A stretch of 64,000 nucleotides of DNA. Source: Paguma larvata (taxonomy: Eukaryota > Chordata > Mammalia > Carnivora > Viverridae). The translations under genes were made by a program, and so were the position numbers. Shown piece after piece: positions 35,239 to 48,250 of the stretch. Below the pieces are notes generated by a model that saw nothing but the letters and a program-made list of their open reading frames with translations, searched no databases and had not been told where the DNA came from. Every line of letters starts with the position of its first letter. Within the stretch, counting starts at the first letter, position 1. The DNA lies in assembly GCA_030068075.1 (NCBI GenBank), contig CM057832.1, positions 73,871,502 to 73,935,501 on the forward strand, given 5' to 3'.

Positions 35239-37313
35239 CTAGGAAACAAAATCTGATTGTTTACTTCATTTCTACATGGCAGTGCTGTCTGGGCTTTCAG
35301 TCTGAGAACAGCCAGATCTCTCTCTGTGGCTGCCTGAAAGCAATGGAAACAACACAGAGAGGAGACCTTGAATGGCTTCAGTTGCCGGTCCTAAATCCTG
35401 ACCTTATAATAACAACTGCTCCTCTCCCAAGGGCCTCGGAATTTGGAACCTCAAAAAGTTATGAGGCAATGACATAATTTTGGATCTAGTCAACATGTGT
35501 TACAGATTTAATAAGTATAGAGAGGCCAAGGGGGGCTTCTCACAGGACCCCTTTACTGAGCTTCTTCTGACTTTCCTGTTAACAGCTGAGAGTTCCTGGA
35601 CCCCAGAGACCCCCTTTACAGCCTTGGTTCAAGTCAAGCAACAAGCAGGACCCACCCACAACTCTGGGGTTATTGTGGTAACCAGTCAAGAAGGGGAGTC
35701 AAAGCTTGGCTAACATTTGACAGATGTGAGCTACATCTCACCCTGAAAGAGTAACAACGAAGAGATAGTCACAGAATTCTTCACTTAATTGGAAAGTATC
35801 CTTTCCAAGGAAAAACACATAGGAGGCCTTTCCACAGAAGCACGTCCAGCTTCACAAACTTCTTGTGAACATTTATGAAGTCACTCTCACAGCAAAGATG
35901 GTGGAGACAGGCCAACCTCTTTGAAGATGATAATCCAGTGATAAACCAATGATGGGTCTCATTGCACTCAAGCCTCTACTCACGCTACACAACGTCCTCT
36001 CCTCGCACTGTCCTAAAAGAAATCGACAAGTTTCTTTGGTCTGATCCAAAGAGCCATTCTGTATGGTTTAGACACCAATCACATGCAGAAAACATAGTTT
36101 CAGATTGCAGGAGAGTCACCCCACCCCCTGTAAGTATATCCGAACATTGTCAATCTGAGATCCAGCCAGAATACTGAGGTAGCAGTTCCTCACACATGGT
36201 TTAACCAAGTGGTCTTATTGAAACTCTAAGATTTGTTGCTTTGGAACCCTGGAAGGATAGACTTGACTGGTGAAAAATTGAAGGAAGTCCACCCCTCTGC
36301 GTTGTCCCATGGCTTTACTGAGTTAGTGCAGTTGGGTGGGGTAGTCTTATAAATAGAAATCTTTCCCTTACACTAAACCACAAAAATGAAAATGAAGTGG
36401 CAGGGAGAGTTTGTCCTCACATACAGAAAAGGCCTTTGATGTAGAGTTATTCTATTAGTTTTGTTAACTAAAGGGGGAAAGTACATATTCGGAGCAATGC
36501 AGTTATCTAATAGTGGCACATCCTGCACATCCCAGACTCTGTTCTTCTTTGTTGCTCCGTCATTGCCAAGGAATCCGATGTATAACTTTTAGAATGGGAC
36601 CGTGGTTTTTAGCTCAGGAGTGACTCCCAGAATACCAATACCCAGAAGAGTAAGTACCCACCGAGGGCAAAGAATGCAAATGTGCGAGTTGTTCACTGCG
36701 CAAGGTGCCTGTCCCAGTGGTCATGGGGAGGTAGACCCAGCCCTTGTTCATCTCACCAAGCCATGCACTCTGGTTTTGGCTCTCTCTGCCTCTGCCCCTG
36801 TATGGGACACTTTTTGCCAATTCACACAAAGGTATTAGAATGGACAAATTGCATTCTTAGTAATCAGAAAGCTTGGTTTCCAAGGCAGGAAAAGGCTGGG
36901 ACTTTCTGTCTAGTAGAGTGAGTGATTTCAAGTTGAGAGTGTCTCATTCAATACAGGCATAGTGTTTATATGGCCTTTTATTTATTCAGGCTCCCCATTT
37001 TACCTCCTAATTATTGCCCTTGCTGTAATCTCTTCCACTTTTGTCACAGTGCAACTTTTGCCACAACCAATTGAGCAGTGATTATCAGCCCAGACACTAG
37101 CAAGATAAAGAGCAGAGGATCTAAGGCAGACCTGGTAGGAAGAAGTGGATCTTGCCTACATTGCCAAGGCTAATAATTTGTGTTTATGGAGTTGGATGGT
37201 AGCTGTGTATCTTTCAAAAGGTATGTGCTGAGTGGAAGAGGAATGAGGGATGGTTTCCGGAAGCTTTCAACCCCAAAGAAAGTATATTCTAGAGAAATGT
37301 AGGATCATAGATT

Positions 37314-37450
37314 ATTCATTTGTTCATTCATTCATTCGTTCATTCACTCATTCCATGGATAGTTTTGGAACATGTATGTGCTGGGTAGTATGTGAGATTT
37401 AGAGATATACAAATTGAAAAGATCCTACTCTTGGGTTCTCAAGGATTTTT
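37314..37450 (+). repeat. L2-like fragment with (TTCA)n start
   Basis: Short TTCATTCA run, then gaacatgtatgtgctgggta and agagatatacaaattgaaaa. Confidence 0.45.
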
Positions 37451-39189
37451 GAGAAGAATGATTTGTAAAGAGATAGTTATAATTCAAATGCTAGCCAATA
37501 GCCTTTCACTTCCTTGGACAGTCTAGATTAAAATCTAAAACAGAAAAGCAAAGACATACATACTGGACTGTCTGCTAGACTTAGAGGCAAAGACTGTTAC
37601 TTTGCCTTGACATTTGTGCCTATAGAAACTGGCACAGTGTTTTGGTTTTCCTAACTTCTGATATCCATCCACCTTAATTTCCACGGTGTATTAGATGTAA
37701 CACTAGGGTAGGATTTTAAGCTAAATGCATCTTGATCTGCTAAATCAAATGTGATTTAGATGGTTCTGAGAGTTATTCCATGTCTATGCCCGAAGTCTTC
37801 CTTGTAATCACAGAGGATGCATGGTTAGGTCCAGCAAATGTTATCCAGATAGTGCTGTAAACATTTTAAATTCTCTGTATCTCTTGTTTGCCTCCTAATT
37901 GGCTTCCATAAGCCAGTAGGTGGCACTGATACCTTGGCTTTGTACTTGATCTGCTCAACCACCTTAGATCTAATCATCACTTGAACTGCCCCATGTCTGA
38001 GATTTCAACTAACCCTTCCAACACACCTGACTAATGATACACTATGACTCTAGTTCACCTTGCTTGATCATTCTTTTATTCATCTTTCCAGTTACCTTTT
38101 GCATTCCTTACTGGGAATAGGTCAAAACTTCTCAAGACCCAAGTTCCAGAATCCCAAATTCTTTCTCAGAAGGTGACCTCACTACCTAATTTGCTCATAA
38201 GATACTGAGTTTCTCCAGTATCCTTTCTCTCAATACAAAATTCCTCCCCATCTTTTCTTTGATTGTTCACTTGTGCCTTCTTTCCGTGGAAGGTATGTAT
38301 GTTACTCCTGGCCATTGTTGGCTGTCCACCTAATGCTCTGGAACTTTACCCAGGATGGTTCTCCACCAGCCTCTATGTCTTCAATCATTTCTTCACATCT
38401 CCCATCATTCTCTGATCTACAAAAGTTCTCCCTAACCTAAGACCTTCCCAAGCACTTTTCTTCCCTGATGACTGACTCTTAAAACATGTTTTTCCTTCCT
38501 ACCATTTGGATACAAAATGGAGAAAACCCTCATAACCTCGAAGCTTACATAAGTGAGTCAGTGTAGGACAGCTTAGCTGTGCATCTCTCTCAAGCCTGCA
38601 TGCCTCCTAACTTCAGAGCAAGTACTGGCTTTAGAACAGATGAGAATAGAGGGACCTGCCCTGATTTTCATAATTATGTAGATGTCCAATTAGTTACAGA
38701 AACAACTGTCCCCAACCCCAACCCTTGCAGGCACAAGTTTCCCACTGCACATTTGAAACCCAAAAAAAGCCAGATTTCCAAGGACAGGGTAGAGTTGCGC
38801 TTTTTTTTTTTTTTTTTTTTTTTGGTTGTTGGAGCAGCAAATTCTTGTCATCTGTCTTCATTGCACAATGAAACTAAATGTTTATGACAGGCGTGATATA
38901 CAAAATTCTTGGAAAAAAAATCCCTTGTAGCACAGACTTCAGGGGCCAATATTTTGTTCTCCACCTCATCCTACAAGCTCTTCCTTCTGGTGTCTTCATC
39001 TATTATTCAATCCAAATTATCTTTCTACTGTGATCAAAAAAATTCCATTCCCCTTTTAGTTTCTTTCTCATCTCATCCTATAATAGTTCAAAGGACATGG
39101 AGGAAGGGCTGTCTCATGGGGAAAGGCGATGTTTCAAAAGTTGAAGACACAGCTTAAAAATTAATACTTTTCCATTGAAAAATTTACAA

Positions 39190-39392
39190 CAGGGGTGCCT
39201 GCGTGGCTCAGTCGGTTAAGCATCCCGACTTCGGCTTAGGTCATGATCTCTTGGCTTGTGGGTTCAAGCCCTGCATCGGGCTCTGTGCTGATAGCTTGCT
39301 TTGGATTCTGTGTCTCCCTCACTCTCTGCTCCTTCCCTGCACATGCTCTGTCTCTATCAAAAATGAATAAACATTAAAAAAAATTAAAAAGA
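39190..39392 (+). mobile_element. Can-SINE, plus orientation
   Basis: Begins aggggtgcctgcgtggctca. A short deletion removes part of the cagctcagagcctgg region. Perfect duplications gaaaaatttacaa lie at 39177-39189 and 39393-39405. Confidence 0.95.
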
Positions 39393-40219
39393 GAAAAATT
39401 TACAAGGAAGTGGCTTGCTCCGGTTTTTCTGCCTCTTGATAACAGTGCACAATATGTTTGTGTTAATAGATCTAACTTATAAGTAAACTTTATGAAATTA
39501 TCCAGAATAAGTAAGCACTTTGTACATCATCCACAGCTACCAAACATGATGGAGAATCACATAATAATAATTTTTAGGCGTACATGGCCAGGAGAGCTTC
39601 ATTCCTCCTACAGAAGCGGTATGCTTTCTTTTGTACTTTATAATAGCCTTTATGGATTGGAGTCAAATTTGTTGTATCATTTAAGCAAATATATATTATA
39701 TACATAAAAATCCTAAATAAATCAAACACATGAGTAGATAACGATGTGAGCAAGAGCAACCTTTTAGCAAAGGTCATTTGTAAGAGAGGGTGGGAAGAAC
39801 ATTTGATGAGTAATTAGCCGTTTGGTTTGAATCTGGTTATTTCAGTGAGCAACCTTGGGGTACTGAGTTATCTGGAGGCTTCGGTGTATGTGCTTTGTCA
39901 CTAGATGCCAGGAATCATGGAGTATGACTTGCTGAATGACTCTGCAACTACAAACACTAATCAAGTAACAGTATTGCTTTGCAAGGATGCCAATACACAG
40001 TTTCCAACTTGAGACACCGCTGGGTGAAGACAGTGTTCATGAAAAGAAATCCATGCATTTATTACTTTTTACCAGCTATAATAAATACTCAGTAACACTT
40101 TCGAGTTATATACTAATGAAATAATTCAGTTTTTAAAGCCTTGTTGAGCATGACATTTTATAGTCAGGCTCAAAGTATGAGGCCTTCAAGTGGGATGGAA
40201 GCATCTTTACTTAGGAGTT

Positions 40220-40575
40220 TACATAATTATTCAGCCTTAAAAAGGAAGAAAATTCTGACATGTGCTACCACATGGATGGACCTTGAAAATGTTATGCTAA
40301 TTGAAATAAACCAGTCACAAAAGAACAAATATTGTGTGTTTCCATTTATATAAGGTACCTGGAGTAGTCAGGTTCAAAGGGACAGAAAGTAGAATGGAGG
40401 TTTTAGGGGGGTTAGGGGTCACGGGAACATGAGTTATTGGTTAATGGGTACAGGATTTCAATTGGGGAAGATGAAAAAGTTCTGGCGATGGATGAATAGT
40501 GGCTGCTTGCATTACAATGTGAATGTAATTAATGACCAGAACTGTATACTAATAATGGTTAAAAACATAAATTTT
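40220..40575 (+). mobile_element. L1 (L1M-type) 3' end, plus orientation
   Basis: Reads attcagccttaaaaaggaag, catggatggaccttgaaaat and tgctaattgaaataaaccag, then 3' UTR text ending gtatactaataatggttaaa. These are characteristic of the L1 ORF2 end and 3' UTR. The overlapping 70-codon frame is a remnant of this element. Confidence 0.8.
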
Positions 40576-41339
40576 ATCTTATAGACACTGTTCCCCCTTG
40601 CTAAAAACAAGTCTACACACTGAGTTTGTTCCTTACCAGTCCAATACTTGTTTTCAACCAAAAAACTCAAGGTTGTCTGCCCTTTGGGGATGTGTCCAAA
40701 GACCACCCAGCATCTTGGGAAGCCAGTTGAACTGAGTCTTGGGAGGTGTCCTGTGCTAATGGAGATTATTGGATAAATGGATAAGGCTCATGAAAATGGA
40801 GGCATCTGACTGATGGAATACTCGGATTTTGTTTTGTTTTGTTTGTTGTTTTTTGTTGTTCTTGTTTTTTTCCATTGGGAACTACAAAGGCAGAATAAAC
40901 ATCAAGCAGGTAGAAGAGATCTTTTTCCACAGGCTGGAGGTGTCTGGGGGCCACTGCTTTTCGATTTTGCCCTCTGAACCATGACTTCCCTTTTCCCTCC
41001 CACACTGGAGGCTTTTCTGATTGACAGGACCTCTCCTTCCTGGTCCCATTGCTTTTTATATTCTCCGATGCTCTACAATGCTACTCTGGTGCCGCTGCAA
41101 AAAGGATGGATCATAAATTGTGGATCCAACACACTTGCAAAGGTTTGGTTTCCTTTTCATTTTCACTGTTGAAAATGTTGGTTGATTCTTTTCATTTTCA
41201 CTGTTGTTTGGGCCCTGACCACAATCAGGCTGCTAAATAAAAAACAAAGCAAAACAAAAAAGTATATCCAAAGCGAAGTCTTGGCCAACACACCTGAAGA
41301 TAGTGGTGAGGTAGCAATCACACAACCTCCCGTTCACCA

Positions 41340-41520
41340 ACACCCACCATATTATGCGTGCTGTTCTATGTAATGTTTAATCCAGACAACAGCCCTTTTA
41401 TAAATGAGAAACTGAGGCTCAGAGAGATGAAAAATCTTGCATAAATTAATTCGGCTAGGTAAGTGACGGAGCTGGGCTGTCATCCAGGTGTGTCTGAGCA
41501 GGAGCCCAGGCTCTTTTCTG
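41340..41520 (-). repeat. MIR, reverse
   Basis: Contains aatccagacaacagcccttt, aatgagaaactgaggctcag and gtaagtgacggagctgg, and ends gagcccaggctcttt. Confidence 0.75.
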
Positions 41521-42374
41521 CCCTGTTTCCCTGGTATGGAATTCCCTTTTTAGTGTTCTGAGTAGCTTTGCTATTTATAAAAAAAATGGAACTTGAGCAC
41601 AAGCCTGGTCTAAAGCATTTGGTGAGGTAAGGATATCGAAAAGGAATTCGTTGTGAAAACAAATGAACTTTGAGCCAGCACATTGTACAGAGCAGATTTC
41701 CTCAATGATTGAAGATACTCTCCAAATTTATTTTCTCTGAAAAAGTAGCCACTATTTATTAAAAGGCAATTCTGTTTATCCCAAATTGAGATTTTACAAG
41801 CAGTTTGGTCTGTCCACTAGGTTAGAAGCTCCTGAGAGGAAACCCAAACTGGTTTTTTTTGAATGAATAAAATAATTAGTTGGAGCTCTGCACAGGAATT
41901 TTCTATACTTCTCTCAACTGCTGTCCAAAAGCAAAATAAACGGGCTCCTCAGAAATAGTTTATAACCAGAATTATATAGTAATGTCTCTTTGCTGCTCCA
42001 ATTTATATGAAAATATAGTATAGATGTATTGGTCTTTGTATATCTTTTTCTCAATTAGGAGAATTTTTCATTGCCTCTGTGTTTGTGAAAGTCCTTCTAA
42101 ATTCTTTCTTAAGAATGCTAAAATTTAAAAGACACTGAACAGTTGGTTATAAAACCAGACACAAGAGGGGACAAAAGGCATGAGTGTGATTATTATCTGC
42201 AATTAAATAAAATAAATAAAGCCTATCACGGATTCTGTGGGATCATGAATACTTTCCTGTAAGTACAGTATGGTAGATGGAAATTGACATATTGCCCATT
42301 GGAGGTGTGTAAAGTGTCTTGCCAGTCTGTTTAGTGGGCTGTCTTTGTTATTTCTGCAAGTGAGCCTAGAAATT

Positions 42375-42572
42375 TTTTTTAAGAGTTTATTTATTTTGAG
42401 AGAGCACACGTGTGTACAGGGTAGGGGCAGAGAGAGAGGAAGGGAGAATCTCAAGCAGGCTCCGCACTCAGTATGGAGTCCGACAAAAGGCTTGATCCCG
42501 TATACTGCGACATTATGATCTGAGCCAAAATCAAGGGTCCAGTGCTTAAGCGACCGAGGCACCCAGGTGCCC
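42375..42572 (-). mobile_element. Can-SINE, minus orientation
   Basis: Ends gaggcacccaggtgccc. Imperfect duplications tgagcctagaaatt (42361) and tgagcatagaattt (42573) flank it. Confidence 0.9.
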
Positions 42573-44482
42573 TGAGCATAGAATTTCTACAGGTTCTCTA
42601 GTGCACTCAATCCCCCTAGTCCTTGGGTTGATGGTATCCCCCAATGCTCCCACCACTTGTGGGACCACTCGTGGGGGAAACTGTACATTATCTGATGCAT
42701 TCACGATGAGGGGATTTGGGGTTCAATACACAGTGACAGAAGTGGGTGACCGTCACTTGAAAGAATAATCCATTTACCTTTTGGAAAACATCACTGATGA
42801 CCTGAGGCAGGCCATATTTGGGTAAGAGACACTGAGGCACACTAACTTAGAAAGTGAATGACTTGGAAGGACAAGGCTGTGGACAGAGATCCCGTGTGCA
42901 CCCCAGTGAGCACTGTGCTATGGAACCCCAAGGGCTGTACCACATCCTTTACTCTGGAGGTGATGAAGGATGGCGGGTGAACCTATCAGGACCATTGAGC
43001 CTTCCTGACACTCTTGAACTAAACTAGGGTCCTAGCATGCAGATCAGATCAGTTAAAGCTCAAAGGCCTTCCCGAGGAGCGTAAAACCCTCAAAATGTTC
43101 TCTGTGGTGGTGGGAGTCCTGGCCATAAGGATGAGACTTGTTATCCTCCACTTTCATTTCTATGGGGACCAAAAGGGCCTCCCTAACCCACGTTTATAAC
43201 TTGCTCTTAAACCCTTCAAAATACAGCTGCTGTCTCTTCCCCCATGCCAGTGCCCCAGGGGAGGGAACATCCTCAAATTATCCTCCTTCTCTTCCTCTGT
43301 AGCCCCCGGCTACAGAAATGTGGGCTTCATCTTTCCTTTACACCCCACACTCCCTTAATCTTTCCTCAAGCCTAACCTGTGGTCTAAAACATTGCAGCCT
43401 AATTGCTAATTAAGAAAAAGGGGAAACTCCTGGAAAGAGAAGGAATTTGCATTCCAAGACCTAGGGCTCCATCCACACTGTAGCTCTGTAGCTTGTAATT
43501 GACTGTAGCTGGTAATTGACATTCAGTGTTTCATTGGGTCGTCATTAACACTGCCCATTCGCAGGCAGTGGATGCTGCCTTCTAAGACACCTGACGGTTT
43601 GCCTAGTGATAGGTCTGAATGAAACACAGCACCCAGAATAACTCAGTCCCTTAGTGACTGGGTAAGCATTTGAATCCTCAGGATGCTGGGTTTGATCTGG
43701 GCTTCCTTCTCCAACTATCTGACATTAATCAAAACACAGATTTCCCTGACATTCTTCTTCTGAGTATTGTGGACAGCCTCTCATAGAATGTGGTGAGGAT
43801 CAAATAAGGAAACAGACCTAAGTACCTAGCCCAGTAGATTTCAGAACATTAGTGGTCATTATCAAGTGCTTTAAGTATTGTTAGCTCATTATACCTCCAG
43901 TCATCACGGGGCATAGGGCTGTCAGCCTCATTTGACCAAGTAAGGAATTTAAGCATCAAAATGTTAACTCTTGGAACATCATTCAAACCCTGGATCCAAA
44001 ATTGTGCCTCATCTACCACCCCTGAGGGCACTTGAAGACTATATTGGCTGCATATGGTGGTGGCAACGAGACGGCTACGCTTGCTCACCCTGTAGATGGA
44101 GAACAATGACCTCTCAGAGGAAATCAGCTGAAGATGGCCAGCCACGCAAGTTAATGTTATAAGCAGCCCTTTGGAGACCGCCTCCCTGCTTCAGAGAGAG
44201 GCAAGGCAGCGTTTTCCTGTAGTCTGAAGCCACAGCAGTGCTGAGGTGAGAGTTTGTCAGAAGTAGGGGAAACCGTGGGAGCCAGGGCTCACCAGGAGAC
44301 CTCTTCCTGGCAGAGTTTCACCCCATCAGATTCCAAACGTGGGGTTCTTGGCCCCGATACGGAGTTGGCACCACGCTAGCACTGACAACCTGCTTCTTTA
44401 GGTGAGTGCCCTGGGGTAGACTTGCTTCCACACACTGTCTCGGTGAGGGTGGCGCACATAAACAGTTGAAAATGAAAATGGG

Positions 44483-44706
44483 GGTGGGCACCTTGGGTGG
44501 GGGTCGGGGGGTCAGTCAGTTAAGCCGTCTCTGAGTCTCCATTTCAGCTCAGGTCATGATCTCACGGTTTGTGAGTTTGAGCCCCGCCTTGGACTCTGTG
44601 CTGTGTCAGTGCAGAGCCTGCTTGGAATTCTCTCTCCCTGCTCCACCCTACCTGTGTTTTCTCTCTTTCTCAAAATAAATAAGTAAATAACTTAATATTT
44701 TTTTAA
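44483..44706 (+). mobile_element. Can-SINE, diverged head, plus orientation
   Basis: The head is degraded (gtgggcaccttgggtggggg) but the middle matches (tcaggtcatgatctcacgg). Duplications aaatgaaaatggg (44470-44482) and aaatgcaaatggg (44707-44719) flank it. Confidence 0.88.
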
Positions 44707-45089
44707 AAATGCAAATGGGTCAGTGTTGTTATGTTGTGAGTGTTTTGGGTGTGTGTGTGGGGAGGGGGTGGGTGGAGGAGCCATGAAGCAGAAGGTCTCA
44801 TCTTTGTCAGAGTAAGAGTCTCTAGTGATTCCTCATCTACCAACCTCCTATACTGTGGATAGTCTCTCCTAGAATGTGAGATTCTCATAGAATAAAGATG
44901 TCTATATGGTTTGCATCTTCTCAGAGTTTTAGATTCTGTCCAGAGCATGGAATCTGGGACTGAAACCTCACTCAATCCCACCATAGACAGATTGATACCC
45001 CCCACCTCTTCAAGATTCCTATCACCGCCCTCCCCCCAACCCCATATGCTTAGATGACTGTGAGAAGGAGGTTGAAGTGCATGTGTCTG

Positions 45090-45305
45090 AAACCAGGTGT
45101 CCTACATGTGAACCTCAGGGCTGCCTTGTGCCGGTTGTGTGAACTTGCACAAGTAACATAACCTCAGTCAACTCATCTGTAAAATGGAAATAATCACAGC
45201 TGCTTCATAAAGTTGTCAGAAGGATTAAATTAGTTACTACATGAAATGTACTTTAAAAGACAAGAGCACACAGTTAATTCTCCATAAAGGTTAGCTGTTA
45301 CTACT
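45090..45305 (+). repeat. MIR
   Basis: Contains ttgtgtgaacttgcacaagt, catctgtaaaatggaaataa and gtcagaaggattaaatta. Confidence 0.78.
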
Positions 45306-45428
45306 CCAGGGAGCACAACCAGGTCCCTTAGCATGAGAAACTGAACAAACATTTATAGACGCTCCAACCTCAACTCACTTCTTACCGTATGGGTGGCTTT
45401 GAAAAATTAATTTAACCTCTCTTCAGCT

Positions 45429-45608
45429 TTTAAATTTTAAAAAAAATTTTATTTTTGAGAGAAAGAGAGAGGGAGAGGGAATCCGAAGCAGGATCCAGGC
45501 TCTCAGCTTTCAGCGCAGGGCCCGATGCAGGACTCAAACCCACAAACTGTGAGATCATGACCTGAGGCGAAGTCAGATGCTTAACTGACTGAGCCACCCA
45601 GGTGCCCC
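45429..45608 (-). mobile_element. Can-SINE, minus orientation
   Basis: Ends ctgagccacccaggtgcccc. Duplications taacctctcttcagct (45413) and taacctcttttcagct (45609) differ at one base. Confidence 0.95.
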
Positions 45609-47465
45609 TAACCTCTTTTCAGCTGAATAAAATTATTCGGTTGCCCGAAACTTTGTCATTCCCTAAGATCAGTTAATAATGTCCTTTCTTATACTGTGGT
45701 TGGCTTAGAACCGCATGGTAAATATAAACAAAATATCTAGAAAAGATTTCCTTCCTCCACCAGTGTTCAGGGACCACTTAGAAGAATGGACTCAAATTTT
45801 AGTAACCATCTTATTAACTTTTAACAAGTCAACAGGTGTGGTCCTGTGTGATGAGCTCCAAAGTTCAGTCTGTTCTATTCAGGAAAATGGCTACCTTCTG
45901 CCTTTTCACTCTCCACTCTAAATCCACAATTCTAGAACTACAAACTTGCTAGAAAAGTGTGGGCACCCCAAGCCAATATTTGACAACAAGGCAGGTCAGT
46001 TGTTCCTCTGTTATCAGTATTATCCCTCCGTATTATCCCTCCAGTTTCCTTTCGGTGACATCACTTAGGAATAACATAAAATTGTGACTTTAACTGGCTT
46101 TTACTCAGCTCTTAAGACAGTGGTCAGAAATTGGTTATGAATTGATTTGTACAACCTCAACATAAACCCGAGAGATGTCTCTTAGGCATTATTAATATCA
46201 TGAGAGAGTTCCAGCCCTATCTAAACATTCCAGAATGGTAGGACTCAATGTGTGCTCTTGTCTTAGCTTATATCTCAATGCCTTGGTATCTCTTTTAAAT
46301 GTCCAGCATGGATCTCTGCACCCCAACCGCGCCACTGAGAGCCTAGGTCTACACTGAAATTGCAGTCTCTTCATCCCTCTACCATATAGACCTGAGAACT
46401 TGCCTTCTCCACCTGGTCCTACAGTGAAGTCCTGTAGAGAATAGAAGAGGACCTTGCAAAAACCCTTTGCATCCTGCCAGAGACCAACAGCTCTAGGAAG
46501 TCTATAGGAGCCTCAAGAACAATTCAGTTCCTCTGGGGAAAAAAGCCAAATTGGCTGGAAGGTAGACACCTCAGTATTCAAGGTACGATCAAAGTCTCCT
46601 CCCTCTGGTCTAACCTCTACTTTGTCTGGCCAGGCCCAGCCCGAGCAGATACTTGGCATCTCCCCAAGAGACCATTGCACCTTCCTGCACTGGTTACATT
46701 GCCGTCTGTGGGTGGAGGTTCTTCGACATTTCTAGGCAATGGGTGGGCACTCAAACAGTCTGTGCCCCGTATTAGGGGGTCCTGGACCTTTAGAGTTTAA
46801 CCCTTGGTTCTGATTTGCAGCCGCCAGGCAGCAAGGCGAGGTTCAGAGTCCTGGGCTCAGGAAGCCTGAAACTCCCTGGAAACTCAGTTCCCATGATCCC
46901 TGCAGGCAGAACTGGTGAGTCAGGCTCTCCTCCCCTTCCCAAACTCCCTGCAGGGGCTGTCTGACCTGCTTTGACTCCTTTTTGCTTTCAAGGTTGCTCT
47001 TGATACTCATCTCAACCTGATTTTACACGGTGTGATGTGCCTGGGGCCCCAAACCTTCCTGGAGAGGGCTGATGCCTCTCTCCTGCTGTTCACAGCTGGC
47101 CAAAATGGGCAGGGACAGGCTGTGGAAAAGCTAGCTGCCTGTGGGCTGGGGGAACTTGACCGGTCTTTTGCTTATGCAATTATTCAGTGTAATTAGGTTG
47201 TAATTTTCTAAAGATGAATTTGTGGGAGGCCAACATTTTCTATGGGATAAAAACAAGCACTTACTACAGTAACACGAATGATGGGTGTGTACGAGGGCTG
47301 AAAAGAGCAGAGGCAGGCAGAAGATCTCCTTGCGGTGTGGGGGGATTAGAAGTCCAGGCCTTGAGTCAGAGATAAGGGATCCTCTTCTGGGAAAACAGGT
47401 GCTTTCTTGGTGTTTGCACATTAAGTTCTCAGAGCATCTTATGGAGATTAGCACTGCTCTCATTA

Positions 47466-47684
47466 AAAAATTTTTTTTTAATTTTTATTTACTTTTGATA
47501 GAGAGTGTGAATGGAGGAGGGGCAGAGGGAGACAGAGAGAGAGAGAGAGAGAGAAAATCCAAAGCAGGGTCCAGGCTCTGAGGTGTCAGCACGGAGCCTG
47601 ATGTGGGTCTCGAACCCACAAACTGCAATATCATGACCTGAGCCGAAGTTGGATGCTTAACTGACTGAGCCACCCAGGTGCCCC
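47466..47684 (-). mobile_element. Can-SINE, minus orientation
   Basis: Full-length copy ending ctgagccacccaggtgcccc, with a GA run in the middle. The flanking duplications (tagcactgctct / tagtacagctct) are imperfect. Confidence 0.92.
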
Positions 47685-47771
47685 TAGTACAGCTCTCTTC
47701 TTAAGGATGAGAAAACTCAGGCTGAGAAAATTGACATAGTCTGCCCCAGGTCACTGAATTAGTGCTATTTA

Positions 47772-47978
47772 TTCATGTTTATTTTATGTTTTTTAAGTTT
47801 ATTTATTTTGAGAGAGAGAATGATCAGGGGAGGGGCAGAGGGAGAGAAAAAATCCCAAACACACTCTGTGCTGTCAGCACAGAGCCCAATATAGGGCTTG
47901 AACTCCCAACCATGAGATCATGACCTGAGCTGAAACCAAGAGTCAGACGCTCCACCCACTGAGCCATCCAGGAGCCCC
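47772..47978 (-). mobile_element. Can-SINE, minus orientation, close neighbour of another
   Basis: Ends ctgagccatccaggagcccc. Perfect 17-bp duplications tgaattagtgctattta lie at 47755-47771 and 47979-47995. It starts 87 bp from the preceding SINE, as an independent insertion. Confidence 0.95.
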
Positions 47979-47999
47979 TGAATTAGTGCTATTTAGAAT

Positions 48000-48250
48000 A
48001 GCTAGCACTTACTCAGCGATGCCCAGATGCTAGGAATTGTCCTGAATGCTTTATACATATCGACTCACTCCTTAAAATAATATAATAATACGCCATAGGG
48101 AGAAAGGGTGCATTGTGAACCCCGGTGTGCCTCGTTTTTCTGTTGGAAGTGTGAGGCAATGAATGATTAAATGAATGACTATTCTGGAGGCAGAGCTGCA
48201 ATCTAAACTCAGGTGGTCGGCCTTTAAACTGCTCCTTTAACCAGGGTTTT
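48000..48250 (-). repeat. MIR, reverse, diverged
   Basis: Begins tagcacttactcagcgatgc, aattgtcctgaatgctttat, and ends near ctgctcctttaaccagg. The longest minus-strand frame of the region (148 codons, 48459-48013) runs across it and is not a gene. Confidence 0.6.
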
